Assembly (NCBI GenBank): GCA_002104985.1
Contig: MCGO01000048.1
Location: 248,001-312,000, forward strand
Direction of reading: 5' to 3'
Length of the DNA stretch: 64,000 nt
From: Rhizoclosmatium globosum
Taxonomy: Eukaryota > Chytridiomycota > Chytridiomycetes > Chytridiales > Chytriomycetaceae
Position 1 is the stretch's first letter; each line of letters starts with the position of its first letter. A program made the translations under genes and the position numbers. This document shows positions 54,564 to 64,000 of the stretch, piece after piece. The notes below the pieces were generated by a model. The model did not search any database. It was not told the origin of the DNA and saw nothing but the letters and a program-made list of their open reading frames with translations.

Positions 54564-54695
54564 TCCATTGTTTGCAGCATATATGTATGGAGTCAGCAAT
54601 TAAAGGGACGTCATTTGGTCATTTCTTTTAAGCATCTTATTTCTTTTATTCTCCTCTATCTTCTTTTTCTTCACTTTACCTATTCTTTTGCCACA

Positions 54696-56115
54696 ATGAG
54701 TAATGGTGTGTTTGTCGATGAGTTCCTTTCCACGGAAACAGCGAGCCTCCGCCAACTGTCCCTTGAAATCCACAGCAATCCAGAGTTAAGTGGACAAGAG
54801 CGCAAGGCCCACGATCTCCTGTCAAACTTGTGAGTTGATTAGGGTTAACCGGATCACAACTCACAAGTTCACAACCCAAAACCAGTTTGGAAGCCCGGGA
54901 CTTCATCGTAACTCGCCAAGCGGCTGGATTGGACACGGCGTTCTGTGCCGAATGGACTCCGGAAAGCGCAACACCAGACGCAATCTGTGTCGCCTTTCTT
55001 TCAGAGTGAGTTGATCACAAAACACATCGAACGCCACCCCGTTCATACTGGTGCCAAAACCAACAGATACGATGCACTTCCAGGAATCGGACACGCATGT
55101 GGTCACAACCTGATCGCAATCTCAGGCGTCTCAGCCGCCCTCTCCCTTCAATCCTTCATCAAATCCAATACCCTCAACGCACGCATCAAGCTCTTTGGAA
55201 CACCCGCGGAGGAAACTTGGGGTGGTAAAATCAACTTTATCGAGCAGGGAGCGTTCAAGGATGTTCATGTGGCGATGATGGTGCATCCGGGGAACGCGAA
55301 TGTTACATTTGCAAAGTACCTTGCCTTGTCTGGAGTGTATGTTGAGTATCATGGGAAATCGGCTCACGCAGCTTCATGTGAGAAGAGGTTTTTTGGTGTT
55401 GCCTATAGACTGTCGACTGAAACTCTTGTTATTGAAGGTCCTTGGGAAGGAAGAAACGCATTGGACGCTCTCGTGCAATCATACACAGCCATGTCAATGC
55501 TTCGTCAACAGGTTCTTCCTTCAACGCGCATCCACGGTGTCATCAAGAAAGGAGGCGACGCCGCGAACATCATTCCAGATCACACCAAGGGTGATTTCAT
55601 GATCCGTACCGAGAAGCTTGCAGCCCTGAACGACTTGAGACCCAAAATGAGAAACATTTTCGAATCTTCCGCTGCTGCGACTGGAACGACTGTTGGAATC
55701 ACAGAGGATCCTGTGTTTGAAAACGTTGTCATCAACACAAAGTTGGCGCTTCGGTTCGAGGAATATGCGAGAGCTGATGGATGTACGTTTGCGAGCAAAG
55801 AAGTTCAGGAATCCAAGTCGTATGGTAGCACAGATATGGGAAATGTTACTCACGTCGTACCGGGCATTCACCCAGGTTAGTTGTCATGGTAATCTTCAAG
55901 AGAACAATATTAACAGCTTTCCCATAGTATTCGACATTGAATGCACGCACGCTGACATTCATACAAACGAGTTCAGAGAAGGTGCTGCAACTGACACTGC
56001 CCACAAAGCAACCCTCCGTGCTGCAAAGTGTCTCTGTCTCACTGCAATTGATTTCATTGTTGATCCAGAGTTCAGAAAAGCTGTTCGCGAAGAGTTTGAT
56101 GCTGCTGAGAAGTAA
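54696..56115 (+). CDS. M20 metallopeptidase, PM20D2/aminobenzoyl-glutamate hydrolase type
   Basis: Exons 54696-54829, 54886-55005, 55067-55875, 55928-56115; 416 aa. M20 landmarks: LEIHSNPELSGQE near the N-terminus, YDALPGIGHACGHN (metal His and general architecture), PAEETWGGKINFI (Glu pair for catalysis and metal), MMVHPGNANV, and GSTDMGNVTHVVPGIHP (the subgroup-specific metal region). The lid/dimerisation domain lies in between. The last intron uses the second acceptor because the first produces a stop. PM20D2-type enzymes hydrolyse abnormal dipeptides (beta-alanyl-lysine and similar) and bacterial relatives cleave p-aminobenzoyl-glutamate. Substrate here is not determined. No signal peptide, so cytosolic. 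Confidence 0.88.
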
Positions 56116-56211
56116 ATGGATACTATAATTCAAAAGTTGTTATTCGGTATCAAATAAAATCGCATAATAGAGTCGGTAAAGCAACCGTCGAAATAATCAG
56201 ATTTTCGAATG

Positions 56212-57734
56212 TCAGTGTGTCAAATCCTCCATCTCAATTTCCAGCGTCATATCATTATCTTCCACCTTGCTTTCTACCACGTCCGAATCCTCATTTGGGT
56301 ACTCCACAGTCTCTTCCATACGACGTTCAGGATCTTCCACACAGCTTTCACTTTCATTGAGGTGATTGAAATCGACAGAAGGCCTGGCACTCATCAACCC
56401 CATCATTCCCACAACTCCGCCACTCATCATCAATTGTCTCGCATTCTGTTGGGCATCGCATCGTTTCTTTGTCACGGAATCGAGGGACTCGGACGCACGC
56501 TGTTTGGCTTCGACGAGAATGGAAGTGACTTCGCGTTGAAAGGATTGGAATAATCTATCGAAAAGAAGGTTGAGTAAATTCTGCGGGGTATGAAGTAAGG
56601 AAAAGAGGGGTAACTGCAACTCGGAGGCAATGTCGGACAGCTTTTGGATCAACTGGAGAGTGAATTCTGTGAATTTGATATAAAACATTGTTCGATCTTC
56701 ACAAGAACCTGTAAGCAGTACCTTGAATCTTTCCATTGATATCAATCATTGAATCACTTTCATGTGATTGTAGCATAAGGTCATGAGTCAAAGCTTGACC
56801 GTCAGAAGCGCGAAAGAAAGTATGTCCATTTTTGAGCTCAGTTTGTTGGATGAGTGGCGGTGGAGGTGTCGGTGTTGGCTCTTTGGAAGGACTGACTTTC
56901 TGATCATATTCGGCGAAATCTTCGTCACCTTCACTATGCACGATTTCTGTATTATTTGATTCTTGCCCCATAGCAACCGCAGAGTCAGGTTCTTGTTCTT
57001 GGGAGGGTTCAGCGGACACGATTTCGTCTTCATCGTCTTCATAGAGAATTTCATCTGAGTCTGTAGGATTCTCGGTTTGCGCGACATCCAGCTCCTCTTG
57101 GCAATTTTCCTCGTCTCCATCTAAATCAAAGTATTCTTGTTGATGCTGCTCGAGGTGGTCGTCCGCCGCAAAGTGATTGAACGCGTCTTCAACATCCAAC
57201 TTCACATCAACAGCATCTTCGAGATCCCAGACTTCCTCAGTGTCTTCTTGATCGTCTTCCATTTTCACTGTGAACGTTGTATCAAAGTCGTCAGGTTCAG
57301 CATCGAAAATGTCCGAATCTGTGCGAACAACAGTGGCCGAAGTTCGGACGAGCGAGGCTTTGACTGGATTGGCAGCAAGAAGCGGAGCGACAAAGGTTGA
57401 GTTGTCGCGGTGGCTGTTTTTGACTTTGAGTTGTGTTTGAGTTGTGGAAGCGCGTTTGTGGGTTTGGATCAGTGGTTCACTTTGACTTTGGTTCTGGAGG
57501 GTTTTGGGATTAGTTAGTTGTTAAGAAGTAGAAATTATAAAAGAGAAGAAAAGAAAGACGAACGTTGAACGCGTCCGCGAATGGCGATGAACTCCGTTTT
57601 AAGGTGGGGGGGACGTTGTTGTGGCTCTGGTTCTGGCTCTGGCGCCTTGGATGGCCGGGTCGGCGTGGCGGCATCTTGAGCGATGGGAGAACTGGCGCGG
57701 CGTAGGTGGACGACTGGCTGGGTGCGGGGTGCAT
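56212..57734 (-). CDS. Acidic protein with helical C-terminus, unknown
   Basis: Exons 57734-57564, 57493-56722, 56666-56212; 465 aa with consistent phases. The first 60 residues are Pro/Arg/Gln-rich and basic; then SDIFDAEPDDFDTTFTV opens a strongly acidic region of about 170 residues. A Pro run (PTPTPPPP) and a short motif region TFFRASDGQALTHDLML follow. The C-terminal third is a long amphipathic helix set (EFTLQLIQKLSDIASELQ, NLLNLLFDRLFQSFQREVTS) that could form a coiled coil, then an acidic tail. No recognised domain. The composition fits a nuclear scaffold or transcription-related protein (inference). Confidence 0.6.
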
Positions 57735-57791
57735 CGTTGGTTGGTTGGTTGGTTTGCGGATTGGAATCTAAAATCGAACACATCTTGTGCT

Positions 57792-58851
57792 TTATTTCTT
57801 AGCTCCACTCCCTTCCGCAATATATGTCCGAGACATACAAGATGCCATTTCTGTCCAGTACCATCCCGTAAAGAACACCAACACATTCCAAAGAGACGAT
57901 GAAGCCATTCCAAATGTCGACCACGCTTGTAACCAGTTCGGAGCTGAGGCTCCATACATGGTCATAATTCTTGCTACAGATGCGGGCCCAAATGAAAATA
58001 GAAACCCTATTGCAATCAAACTAGCTCGTACGAGAAGCTTTCGCGTCGCTTCATCCAGAAAGCTCTTTGCTGTTACAGCCTTTACTGCATCTGTGCTAAT
58101 CACAGTTTTTTCTGAAATGTTCAATGACGTTGACAAGGGCTCTAAAGAGCCATCGCTGTCAGGAGCTGCAATTGCAGTCTCTATTCCAAGTGCCTGACGT
58201 TCACGTTTCATACCCCTTAGCTTTTGAAAAATATGGAAATATATTATAACCATGATTCCAAAATGGATCCAGATTGGGACGTAAAACAAGTAGACTCGCA
58301 ATTCAGGGTAATTGGCTGTAATCCAGCATGCGGTTAACCCTTTTCCAAGAACTGGACCGCGTTTGAGTATAGCTTGTCCAATAAACATACATGTCGTTGT
58401 TAGTATCGATAGGATATGTGCGTACATATGGTACCACAGCCAGAGCCTGTCAGCGACAGTCTGATTTCGGAATATTGTAACGTAGCAGTACACTGATATC
58501 ATTAGATTCCATGATGTCGAAGAAGTATAAGCAAATTGATCGACAATTGCCATAACATTACAGGCGTTCGGCGAAATATCGGTTCCAACACATGGCCCAA
58601 TAGCTCGAAGAATATCACTCAAAGCTAAGCAAACTATGTTGATGAGGTAAGTTTGACACTTCTTAGATATAGGAGAAAATACAAATTATACCTTGGAGGT
58701 AGCTGACGGTTTTCTGAACTCGCTTGACTCTGAATACCCATCCAACAAGGAAAACATTGGCAACAATAGAGAGAGGGTAAGTGACTTCAATAATGATAGC
58801 CTGTGCAGATGAAGCTGACGGCATGATTGTGGATGGCATTCCGTTCTTCAT
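57792..58851 (-). CDS. GPCR-like seven-helix receptor (cAMP-receptor/Git3-like)
   Basis: Exons 58851-58692 and 58633-57792; 333 aa. Seven hydrophobic segments: IIIEVTYPLSIVANVFLVGW, the VCLALSDILRAIG region, SWNLMISVYCYVTIF, the WYHMYAHILSILTTTCMFIG stretch, VYLFYVPIWIHFGIMVIIYF, RASLIAIGFLFSFGPASVARI and SSSLWNVLVFFTGWYW. Cys in ISPNAC and TACWI could pair extracellularly. The third cytosolic loop is long and Ser/Lys-rich (about 75 residues) and the tail short. The SLWN near helix 7 and the overall layout resemble the cAMP-receptor-like class. Ligand unknown; in a zoosporic fungus a chemosensory role is an inference. Confidence 0.75.
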
Positions 58852-59029
58852 CCAGATTTCCGGAAAATCTCTGAAACAAACGCAAAAACATAATTTGCTC
58901 TTGGAAGAAGAAGCAACGCAGAGAGCGGCAATCTCTCAGAAAGTGCGTTTTCCTTCCTTTCACCACCAACAGCCTCACAACCCCAACAAAACACTCCCAA
59001 CCACTCACTCCTCCCTTGTCGTTTCGAAA

Positions 59030-59102
59030 CGAGCGCACCAGGGGTCGAACCTGGAATCTCTTGATTCGTAGTCAAGCGCGGTAACCATTTTGCCATGCGC
59101 CC
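59030..59102 (-). tRNA. tRNA-Arg (ACG)
   Basis: Cloverleaf on the minus strand: acceptor GGGCGCA with TGCGCTC, anticodon stem CTTGA/TCAAG with loop CTACGAA (anticodon ACG), T arm CCAGG-TTCGACC-CCTGG. Discriminator G. 73 nt, no intron. Wobble A34 would be edited to inosine to read CGN codons. Confidence 0.95.
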
Positions 59103-59241
59103 TTAAAATTTGTTGAAAGACAATCTATTTACTAAGGTTTTTCTAAGCAGACTTCTATGATTCTTGGAGAATATGCCTTCCACTGCAAATATCCGAAAGG
59201 AATTAGTGTTTTTTGGAAAGAAAGTGGGGCAATCTATTATA

Positions 59242-60671
59242 TCAAGAATTTTCTGCACCCGTTGCGATTTCGGGAATGAATGACGCATCCAGCGATTCAG
59301 TTTTGGTTGATGTTAGCTCCTTTGCTGAATCTTGCTTTTCTAGACTGTCGATTCCCTCTTCCTTGGATTCATTCACTTCACTATCCTCGTCCGTCGCCTC
59401 CAAAGCCTCAGCTTCGTTTTCATTAATATCTGAGTCTTTTCCTTCTTTCTGAGCCAACTCCGTTTCCTTCCCTTCAATTTCTGATTTTCGGCTGGTGTCA
59501 ATCAACTCAATCTCTTCATCCGCTCCGTCTAGTTCCATTTCCGAAGCCTTTAGTTGCTCTTCCAAAGCATTTCGTCTTGCCTCCCATAATTCAACAGCGC
59601 GTTTCTCGATTAGTTCCCAATCAAACCCTTTCGTTTCAGAATCATCCCCAAATCTGATTCCATCCACAACAATGCACTTGTTATTGCGGCTGTGGTCATC
59701 AGTAGTATGGCGTGCCGGAGGTGGAGAAAATTCTTTGAAGTAAGTCTCAGAAATACGACGGACGTATTGAACGAGTGACAGGGAAGATTGTGCGATTTCT
59801 ACTCCATCTGAACAGCCAGGAGTTGGACCCAGAATATAATTCGCAAGAATAGAAAATGCAACAGCGTCAAGAAATGTTGGTTCAGGTGTTCCCATGAAAT
59901 ATGTGTCGGAACCAAGGAGAGATTCTAGGGCAGATAAGTTTGTATGAATATTGTCAATGATTTCATGCTTTGGAGTGTGGAGAATGCCAGTTGAGTCCAA
60001 GAGTTTCCAGGTTTGTACTCGAAGCTTCCTACGTTGAATCATGGTCTGATGGTTTGGTAAATAAGAATTGAGGGGAAAAGATTGTTTGATCGACAGAACA
60101 TACCTGCGGAAGTGACAGACGTGAGAATCTGTACAGAGCATGAGTGTAATGAGACGCATTTTCTTGGTTCGAGAAGCGAAGGTAAGACAGTTGCAACGCG
60201 AGGGATTCACACAGGCAAATGAATGCCTGGACAGCAGCCTGTTCAACATGATCCAGATGCGCGTTCAAGTCTTTTGATTTTGGGTGATTACGAAGAAAAT
60301 CCAAAGCGGCAGTGAGCGAGTATAAATTCGTGTCGTTGAAGGAGAGAAGGGGTTGCAGTGTACTCTGTCAAAACAGATGCTAAGCCCCCCACACCAACCC
60401 AAATCCAAAAAACGAAACCAAAACTCACGCGCACAACCGGATCTCGCGCCAAACAATATTCCGTTTTCGAGAATCGCAGCGCCGATTCGATGGCGAGTGG
60501 CGCAAAGTCGAGACCCGAAACGCCAAACGCCGCGTCGACTTTCGCGCCAAATCGAACAACAAAAACATCTTTCTTCTTTTGCGGCGGCGGTGGCGCAGAC
60601 GAAACGGCGAAAGTGACGCCAACGAGAACGGCCACAAACACTAAAACAACAACGCCGAGAACGAGGAACAT
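59242..60671 (-). CDS. Metaxin/SAM37-like GST-fold protein with N-terminal membrane helix
   Basis: Exons 60671-60429, 60364-60104, 60045-59242; 435 aa. The N-terminus is one hydrophobic helix (FLVLGVVVLVFVAVLVGVTF), then a thioredoxin-like segment (VFVVRFGAKVDAAFGVSGLDFAPLAIESALRF) as in metaxin N-domains. The GST-C-like region has NLSALESLLGSDTYFMGT-PEPTFLDAVAFSILANYI, the family hallmark (leucine-rich helix, then FLDAVAF). The last 120 residues are an acidic Glu/Lys/Asp tail not found in typical metaxins. Metaxins/Sam37 act in import of beta-barrel proteins at the mitochondrial outer membrane. The N-terminal anchor instead of a C-terminal one is unusual, so the role is less certain than the fold. 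Confidence 0.72.
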
Positions 60672-60699
60672 TTGTTTTTTACAGAATTAATATTGTGTT

Positions 60700-61487
60700 T
60701 TATTGAACAGACACAAGACTGAGCGGTCCTTCGAGATGCGTCTTGAGCGTGCGTGTCTGCATTTGGGTTAGAGGTACTGTACAGAGAAGATCATAGTTTA
60801 CCTTGGCATTGAGCATTCCAAACTCTACTTGTTCATTCGCGATCAAACACAGCAGCTTTCCTGCTACACTCGCGATCGAAATCTTTCCGTGCTTTGTTTG
60901 AGTCTGTTTAGTATTCATGATGAAGTGTGTGGGTGCCATTACCTCCAGCTGCACAACAACCGACCTCAGTCCTTCTTCGTCTTTCGGCACTCCTGCAGGT
61001 CCAACGATTGAATTGGGAGAGCTGCTGGATGGGCTCTTGAATGATGTGATACTCGCAACTGATGTTCCTCCAGCTCCCGTAGATCCATTACCTCCAGTTC
61101 CCCTCCGAGCCGACAGTCCTTCACCAGTGTGCCGCTCGTAGGCGACCTGAAGTATACGACTGTATTAGGTGGTGTTTGACTCTGGAGTAGAGAAAGAGAA
61201 GTAGCCTTGTTGCATATATCGACACCCTCCTCTCCAACTTCCTTCGTCTTCGTGACTATTTAGATGCATCGAACTAACCCAGATGTTAGAAACTACTGCA
61301 GCATGTTTCCTAGCTTCGCTTTCTGTGCCCCCAGCAAACCCGACCAATCCTCCGTCTGGATTCAGCAGTCTATTACTCCCGAAGTTAATTAATGCACTGA
61401 GATTGTGAACACTAGTTACAAAGTTGCGTTGACTCCATTAGAGTTGGCTTGGCTCAACACATCTGTCAGAACTCTTGATTTCAGCAT
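60700..61487 (-). CDS. LAMTOR2: Ragulator/LAMTOR complex subunit LAMTOR2 (roadblock fold)
   Basis: Exons 61487-61420, 61375-61279, 61146-60802, 60756-60700; 188 aa. Starts MLKSRVLTDVLSQANSNGVNAT, then GGLVGFAGGTESEARKHAAVVSNIW, VAYERHTGEGL, IASVAGKLLCLIANEQVEFGML and LEGPLSLV, the same order as human LAMTOR2. An insertion of about 50 residues rich in Gly/Ser (GTGGNGSTGAGGTS) follows the AYER segment. The last intron is 45 nt without a stop, so retention would also keep the frame. LAMTOR2 pairs with LAMTOR3 on the lysosome/vacuole membrane to recruit Rag GTPases and TORC1. The third intron-like gap before VAYER is 132 nt. Confidence 0.88.
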
Positions 61488-61885
61488 TTTTTATTCTGAC
61501 GAAGAAAACCGGAATAATCTCAATCAAAGAGAAAGGAAGAAACATGTGTTGACTGTTGTTATAGATTAGAACCGATCATGAGTGCAGAACAGTGCATTTC
61601 ACACTCAAAACATGTTACTAACTGAATCGATTGCATTTAGAAATACAGGCACCCTATTGGCTCTATTTTGTCACATTCCAGCATTTGAAATGATCGAGTG
61701 ACGTGTTTGCAGAATACAGTCGAACTTTTTGGATACAAAGTGACACGGTGTAAATCCTTATCAAAACAAACGAATTCCATAAAAGGCGCGTTGAACTCCA
61801 GGTGGCACAGAACTTTCACCTTTTTGAATTCACTGCACCACAACACGTTACAATCCAACAAAAAGCCTTCCGAAAAAACACACAA
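61488..61885. other. Divergent intergenic region
   Basis: Upstream region shared by LAMTOR2 (minus) and the proline-rich gene (plus). No gene, repeat or clear core-promoter motif was recognised. Confidence 0.4.
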
Positions 61886-62506
61886 ATGCCAGCAACCGAA
61901 CTTGAACCGCAACCAATCATGTCGTCGGCGTACTTAAAACAAGTCGCTTCAATAACCCCGGAATCGTGTACTCCGCTTCCACATATTCCTCCCGCCGCGG
62001 AACCCACGTGCCTGTCGCTTCCACGCGCACCAAGCTTCCAGCCCGCCCTCACCTACTTCTTCCATCCACCTCCTTACATTATGCTCATCCCAACGCCTAC
62101 ATCCCCTCCAGTCTTATACACCCGAGTGCAAACCCAGCATCGGAAACCACCACCAAAAAAAGCGCGAGAATACAACCCAACCCAAGTGTATCCTACTTCC
62201 CCACTCTCTCAAGCAAGCTCCCCCACAGCCACGTCACCAAAAACTTCACCCATGGCGGTGTCTCCATCTACGCACGACATACAACTCGAACGCGTACGTT
62301 GTCTGCTTCAGGCTGCCAAGATCTTATCTCCAGTCAAAACAACGCGTGACGTGGAAGTTCCACAGCTTGTATCGAAGTTATTGGCTGTGCAAGAGCAAGG
62401 AGAAACGTCGGGACAGAGGGTACTTAAACGGAAGTGGGATGATGATTTGGATGATGATGATGACGAGGAAGGATGTTGGGGTCCGCCTAATTCACCGTTT
62501 ATTTAA
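61886..62506 (+). CDS. Proline/serine-rich protein, unknown
   Basis: Intronless, 206 aa from the first in-frame ATG (MPATELEPQPIMSSAYL). The first 150 residues are Pro/Ser/Thr-rich and probably disordered. A helix with THDIQLERVRCLLQAAKIL and VEVPQLVSKLLAVQEQ follows, then a basic-acidic end (VLKRKWDDDLDDDDDEEG) and CWGPPNSPFI. The KRKWDDD stretch could serve as a nuclear signal next to an acidic patch. No family recognised. Codon-scale composition is unlike a random frame (long without stops, one clear helix), which is the main support. Confidence 0.6.
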   Translation: MPATELEPQPIMSSAYLKQVASITPESCTPLPHIPPAAEPTCLSLPRAPSFQPALTYFFHPPPYIMLIPTPTSPPVLYTRVQTQHRKPPPKKAREYNPTQVYPTSPLSQASSPTATSPKTSPMAVSPSTHDIQLERVRCLLQAAKILSPVKTTRDVEVPQLVSKLLAVQEQGETSGQRVLKRKWDDDLDDDDDEEGCWGPPNSPFI

Positions 62507-62660
62507 TGTTATGATCCTTATTTATTGAGTTGTTGATGATGATTTTAATTATGGCATAGTTGAGCTATTTTAATGAAGACTGTTTATTTATGTCATAGAT
62601 CTTGCTTGAATTAGTACCAATTTCACCTGCTAACTGAAGCTTATTCACAGTAAAGGCCAC

Positions 62661-63472
62661 CTATTCCGCGTATGTTGGCAAATCTTGGACTACACCAACA
62701 ATGCCGTTCCCAGGGAAAGTAAGTTTCTCATAGAATTGAATGGTGCATGAGATGTACAAGTTTGCATTAAACGTTCTGTCCAGGCTCACTATATAAACTA
62801 TATTGATTCCCTGCTCAGAATCCATTTTCGTCCATTCTGCAACCGTGTCTTTCACAATTTTTGCATACTGTCATTCGAGTTTAGTAATCAAAATAGTTCA
62901 TACATTGGTATTACCTTAATTCTTCGAGGAGCTGGCATAATGATAAACAAGAAGATAATCATTCCGATTGTCACGATCCATAACTGATACGTCTTCAAAA
63001 CAAATACAAAAATGAGTGGCCAGACAACGATTGAGGCGAACATCACAGCATACACGCTCCAAGCATAGTATTTGTTCTTTTCGATGCTTTTCGAAAGCGC
63101 CAAAGCCTTATTGAGAGCTTGGATTCTGCTTACGTATAAGTGGTTCGGAATCTGTGGTGTTTTGGTCAAAGATCAGGAGATGGGAGGCAGGAAGGGAATG
63201 ATTGCCTTATCCTCGAGACGCTCTGGCCGAAGAGGGCTGTAATAGTCTGGCGCTGATGATGGCGTAAGAGGTACTTCGGTAATTAGGCTGAGTTCTGCAA
63301 GCGATGGCTCTGTATACTCTGGGGCTCCTTCTTGGTCATTGGTGTTCACTGTAATTACACTCTCCATAGCCAAAGGCACATCAGAGCCTGGGATAGGGGC
63401 TTGGCTCAATCTTTCTTGGTTCCTAGTGGTAGGGACTAATTCTATCGCTGAAGATTCATGCAATTGAGACAT
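62661..63472 (-). CDS. Small two-helix membrane protein, paralogue 1
   Basis: Exons 63472-63206, 63151-62915, 62867-62661; about 236 aa. The N-terminal 85 residues are polar, Ser/Thr/Pro/Glu-rich. Exon 2 has HLYVSRIQALNKALALSKSIEKNK, then two helices (YAWSVYAVMFASIVVWPLIF and WIVTIGMIIFLFIIM). The C-terminal 75 residues form a compact domain ending FYEKLTFPGNGIVGVVQDLPTYAE. The first intron appears to have a GC donor (AAG|GCAATC) and AG acceptor, 54 nt; a normal reading would stop at TGA just after. The downstream neighbour is a paralogue with the same C-terminus pattern. No family recognised. Confidence 0.65.
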
Positions 63473-63653
63473 TTGTTTTCTTGGATGCTTTCCTCAACTT
63501 GACAAGCCCAAATTTCAAATACCTTTGGTTGATTTTCCCAGATTATTTGTTTTATTGATACATAGTAAGGTTAAGACCCTTATGCTTTGTTGTTGATGTC
63601 TCAAGAAAGACGATAAGTTCCATTATTGGGAACAACCGCCTATCTAAGGTGAA

Positions 63654-64000
63654 CTATTTCACGTAGGCAGGTAGATCCTCCACAGTTTCCACATCCAGTA
63701 CTTTCTCATAGAACGTAATTCCACTCCCTGTGAGCTTATACACCAAATTCACATTCTGCAGTTCGTCCTCTTGCCGCCAAGAATCCAGAGCTATCTCGCA
63801 TTCTTTCCGTAGTGTAGGTGTGTAAATCGCAAGCACATATCGTAATCCAAAGATCAGAACACCCACGAAAAAGATACTGATCTGGGCAGCTCGTGGCATC
63901 GAAACGGTGAGATCAACGATGAGGCAGACTACTATAAGGAACCAGCACAGATTTGTGCAAATGATCATCTTATTCTGCTTTGATAGAGTTTTGACAAGCG
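63654..64000 (-). CDS. Small two-helix membrane protein, paralogue 2, 5' part outside window
   Basis: Partial at its N-terminus. Visible: LSKQNKMIICTNLCWFLIVV, a second helix (AAQISIFFVGVLIFGLRYVL), then YTPTLRKECEIALDSWRQEDELQ, VNLVYKLTGSGITFYEKVL and the end VEDLPAYVK. It aligns with paralogue 1 in both helices, the central Trp/Asp segment and the DLP-x-Y C-terminus. No intron is seen in this part, whereas paralogue 1 has one after the second helix, so either an intron was lost or gained. Confidence 0.7.
   Translation of the reverse strand, partial: LVKTLSKQNKMIICTNLCWFLIVVCLIVDLTVSMPRAAQISIFFVGVLIFGLRYVLAIYTPTLRKECEIALDSWRQEDELQNVNLVYKLTGSGITFYEKVLDVETVEDLPAYVK

Overview
This is nuclear DNA from an intron-rich eukaryote, most likely a zoosporic (chytrid-type) fungus. 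Almost all genes carry short GT-AG introns, mostly 43-61 nt, often with CTAAC/CTGAC-like branch sequences. Fungal marks are OCH1-like GT32 glycosyltransferases, HAP5 and a fungal-specific transcription-factor domain. Flagellar or ciliary marks are an ODAD4/TTC25 homologue, PTPDC1-like and ARL2BP-like proteins and tubulin cofactor E. The assignment to chytrids is inference from this combination. All splice sites were read by eye from sequence and protein-family continuity; none is confirmed by transcripts.

Layout. 1-7.7 kb: two head-to-tail paralogues on the minus strand, each built from four GT32 modules (the left one runs off the window). 7.7-8.6 kb: HAP5 (NF-YC). 8.8-11.0 kb: an F-box protein whose last codons come from the terminal repeat of a PIF/Harbinger transposon (about 10977-14062; transposase with one in-frame stop, plus a Myb/SANT-like gene on the opposite strand). 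14.2-16.8 kb: an Asteroid/XPG-like nuclease and a small NAD(P)-binding protein. 17.2-25.2 kb: conventional actin, proteasome alpha subunit PSMA4, an MFSD1-like transporter, a divergent second actin and a fungal_trans-domain protein without a visible zinc cluster.

25.2-28.8 kb: a tRNA-Asn inside a dispersed repeat, then two tandem chromodomain/chromoshadow (HP1-type) genes, the first with an N-terminal ARID domain. 28.9-35.3 kb: a broken LRR gene, a GNAT/GLYAT-like acyltransferase, a membrane protein and ODAD4. 35.8-39.1 kb: CK2 beta with a long acidic N-terminus and an LRR gene, divergent around a large inverted repeat. 39.3-43.0 kb: a multipass membrane protein, a RING-CH protein and an MFSD5-type molybdate transporter. 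A second tRNA-Asn repeat copy follows.

43.9-53.9 kb: a membrane protein, TBCE, SDHAF2, PTPDC1, an F-box-like Cys-rich protein, ARL2BP, a second RING-CH protein and Ran. Then the third tRNA-Asn repeat copy. 54.7-64 kb: an M20 peptidase (PM20D2-like), an acidic unknown, a GPCR-like receptor, tRNA-Arg, a metaxin-like protein, LAMTOR2, a proline-rich unknown and two tandem small membrane paralogues, the last cut by the right edge.

Most genes are unrelated housekeeping neighbours rather than a pathway cluster. The unusual elements are the tetra-modular GT32 pair, the ARID-chromo-chromoshadow fusion next to HP1, the transposon-modified F-box gene, the tRNA-carrying dispersed repeat and the inverted repeat between CK2 beta and the LRR gene.
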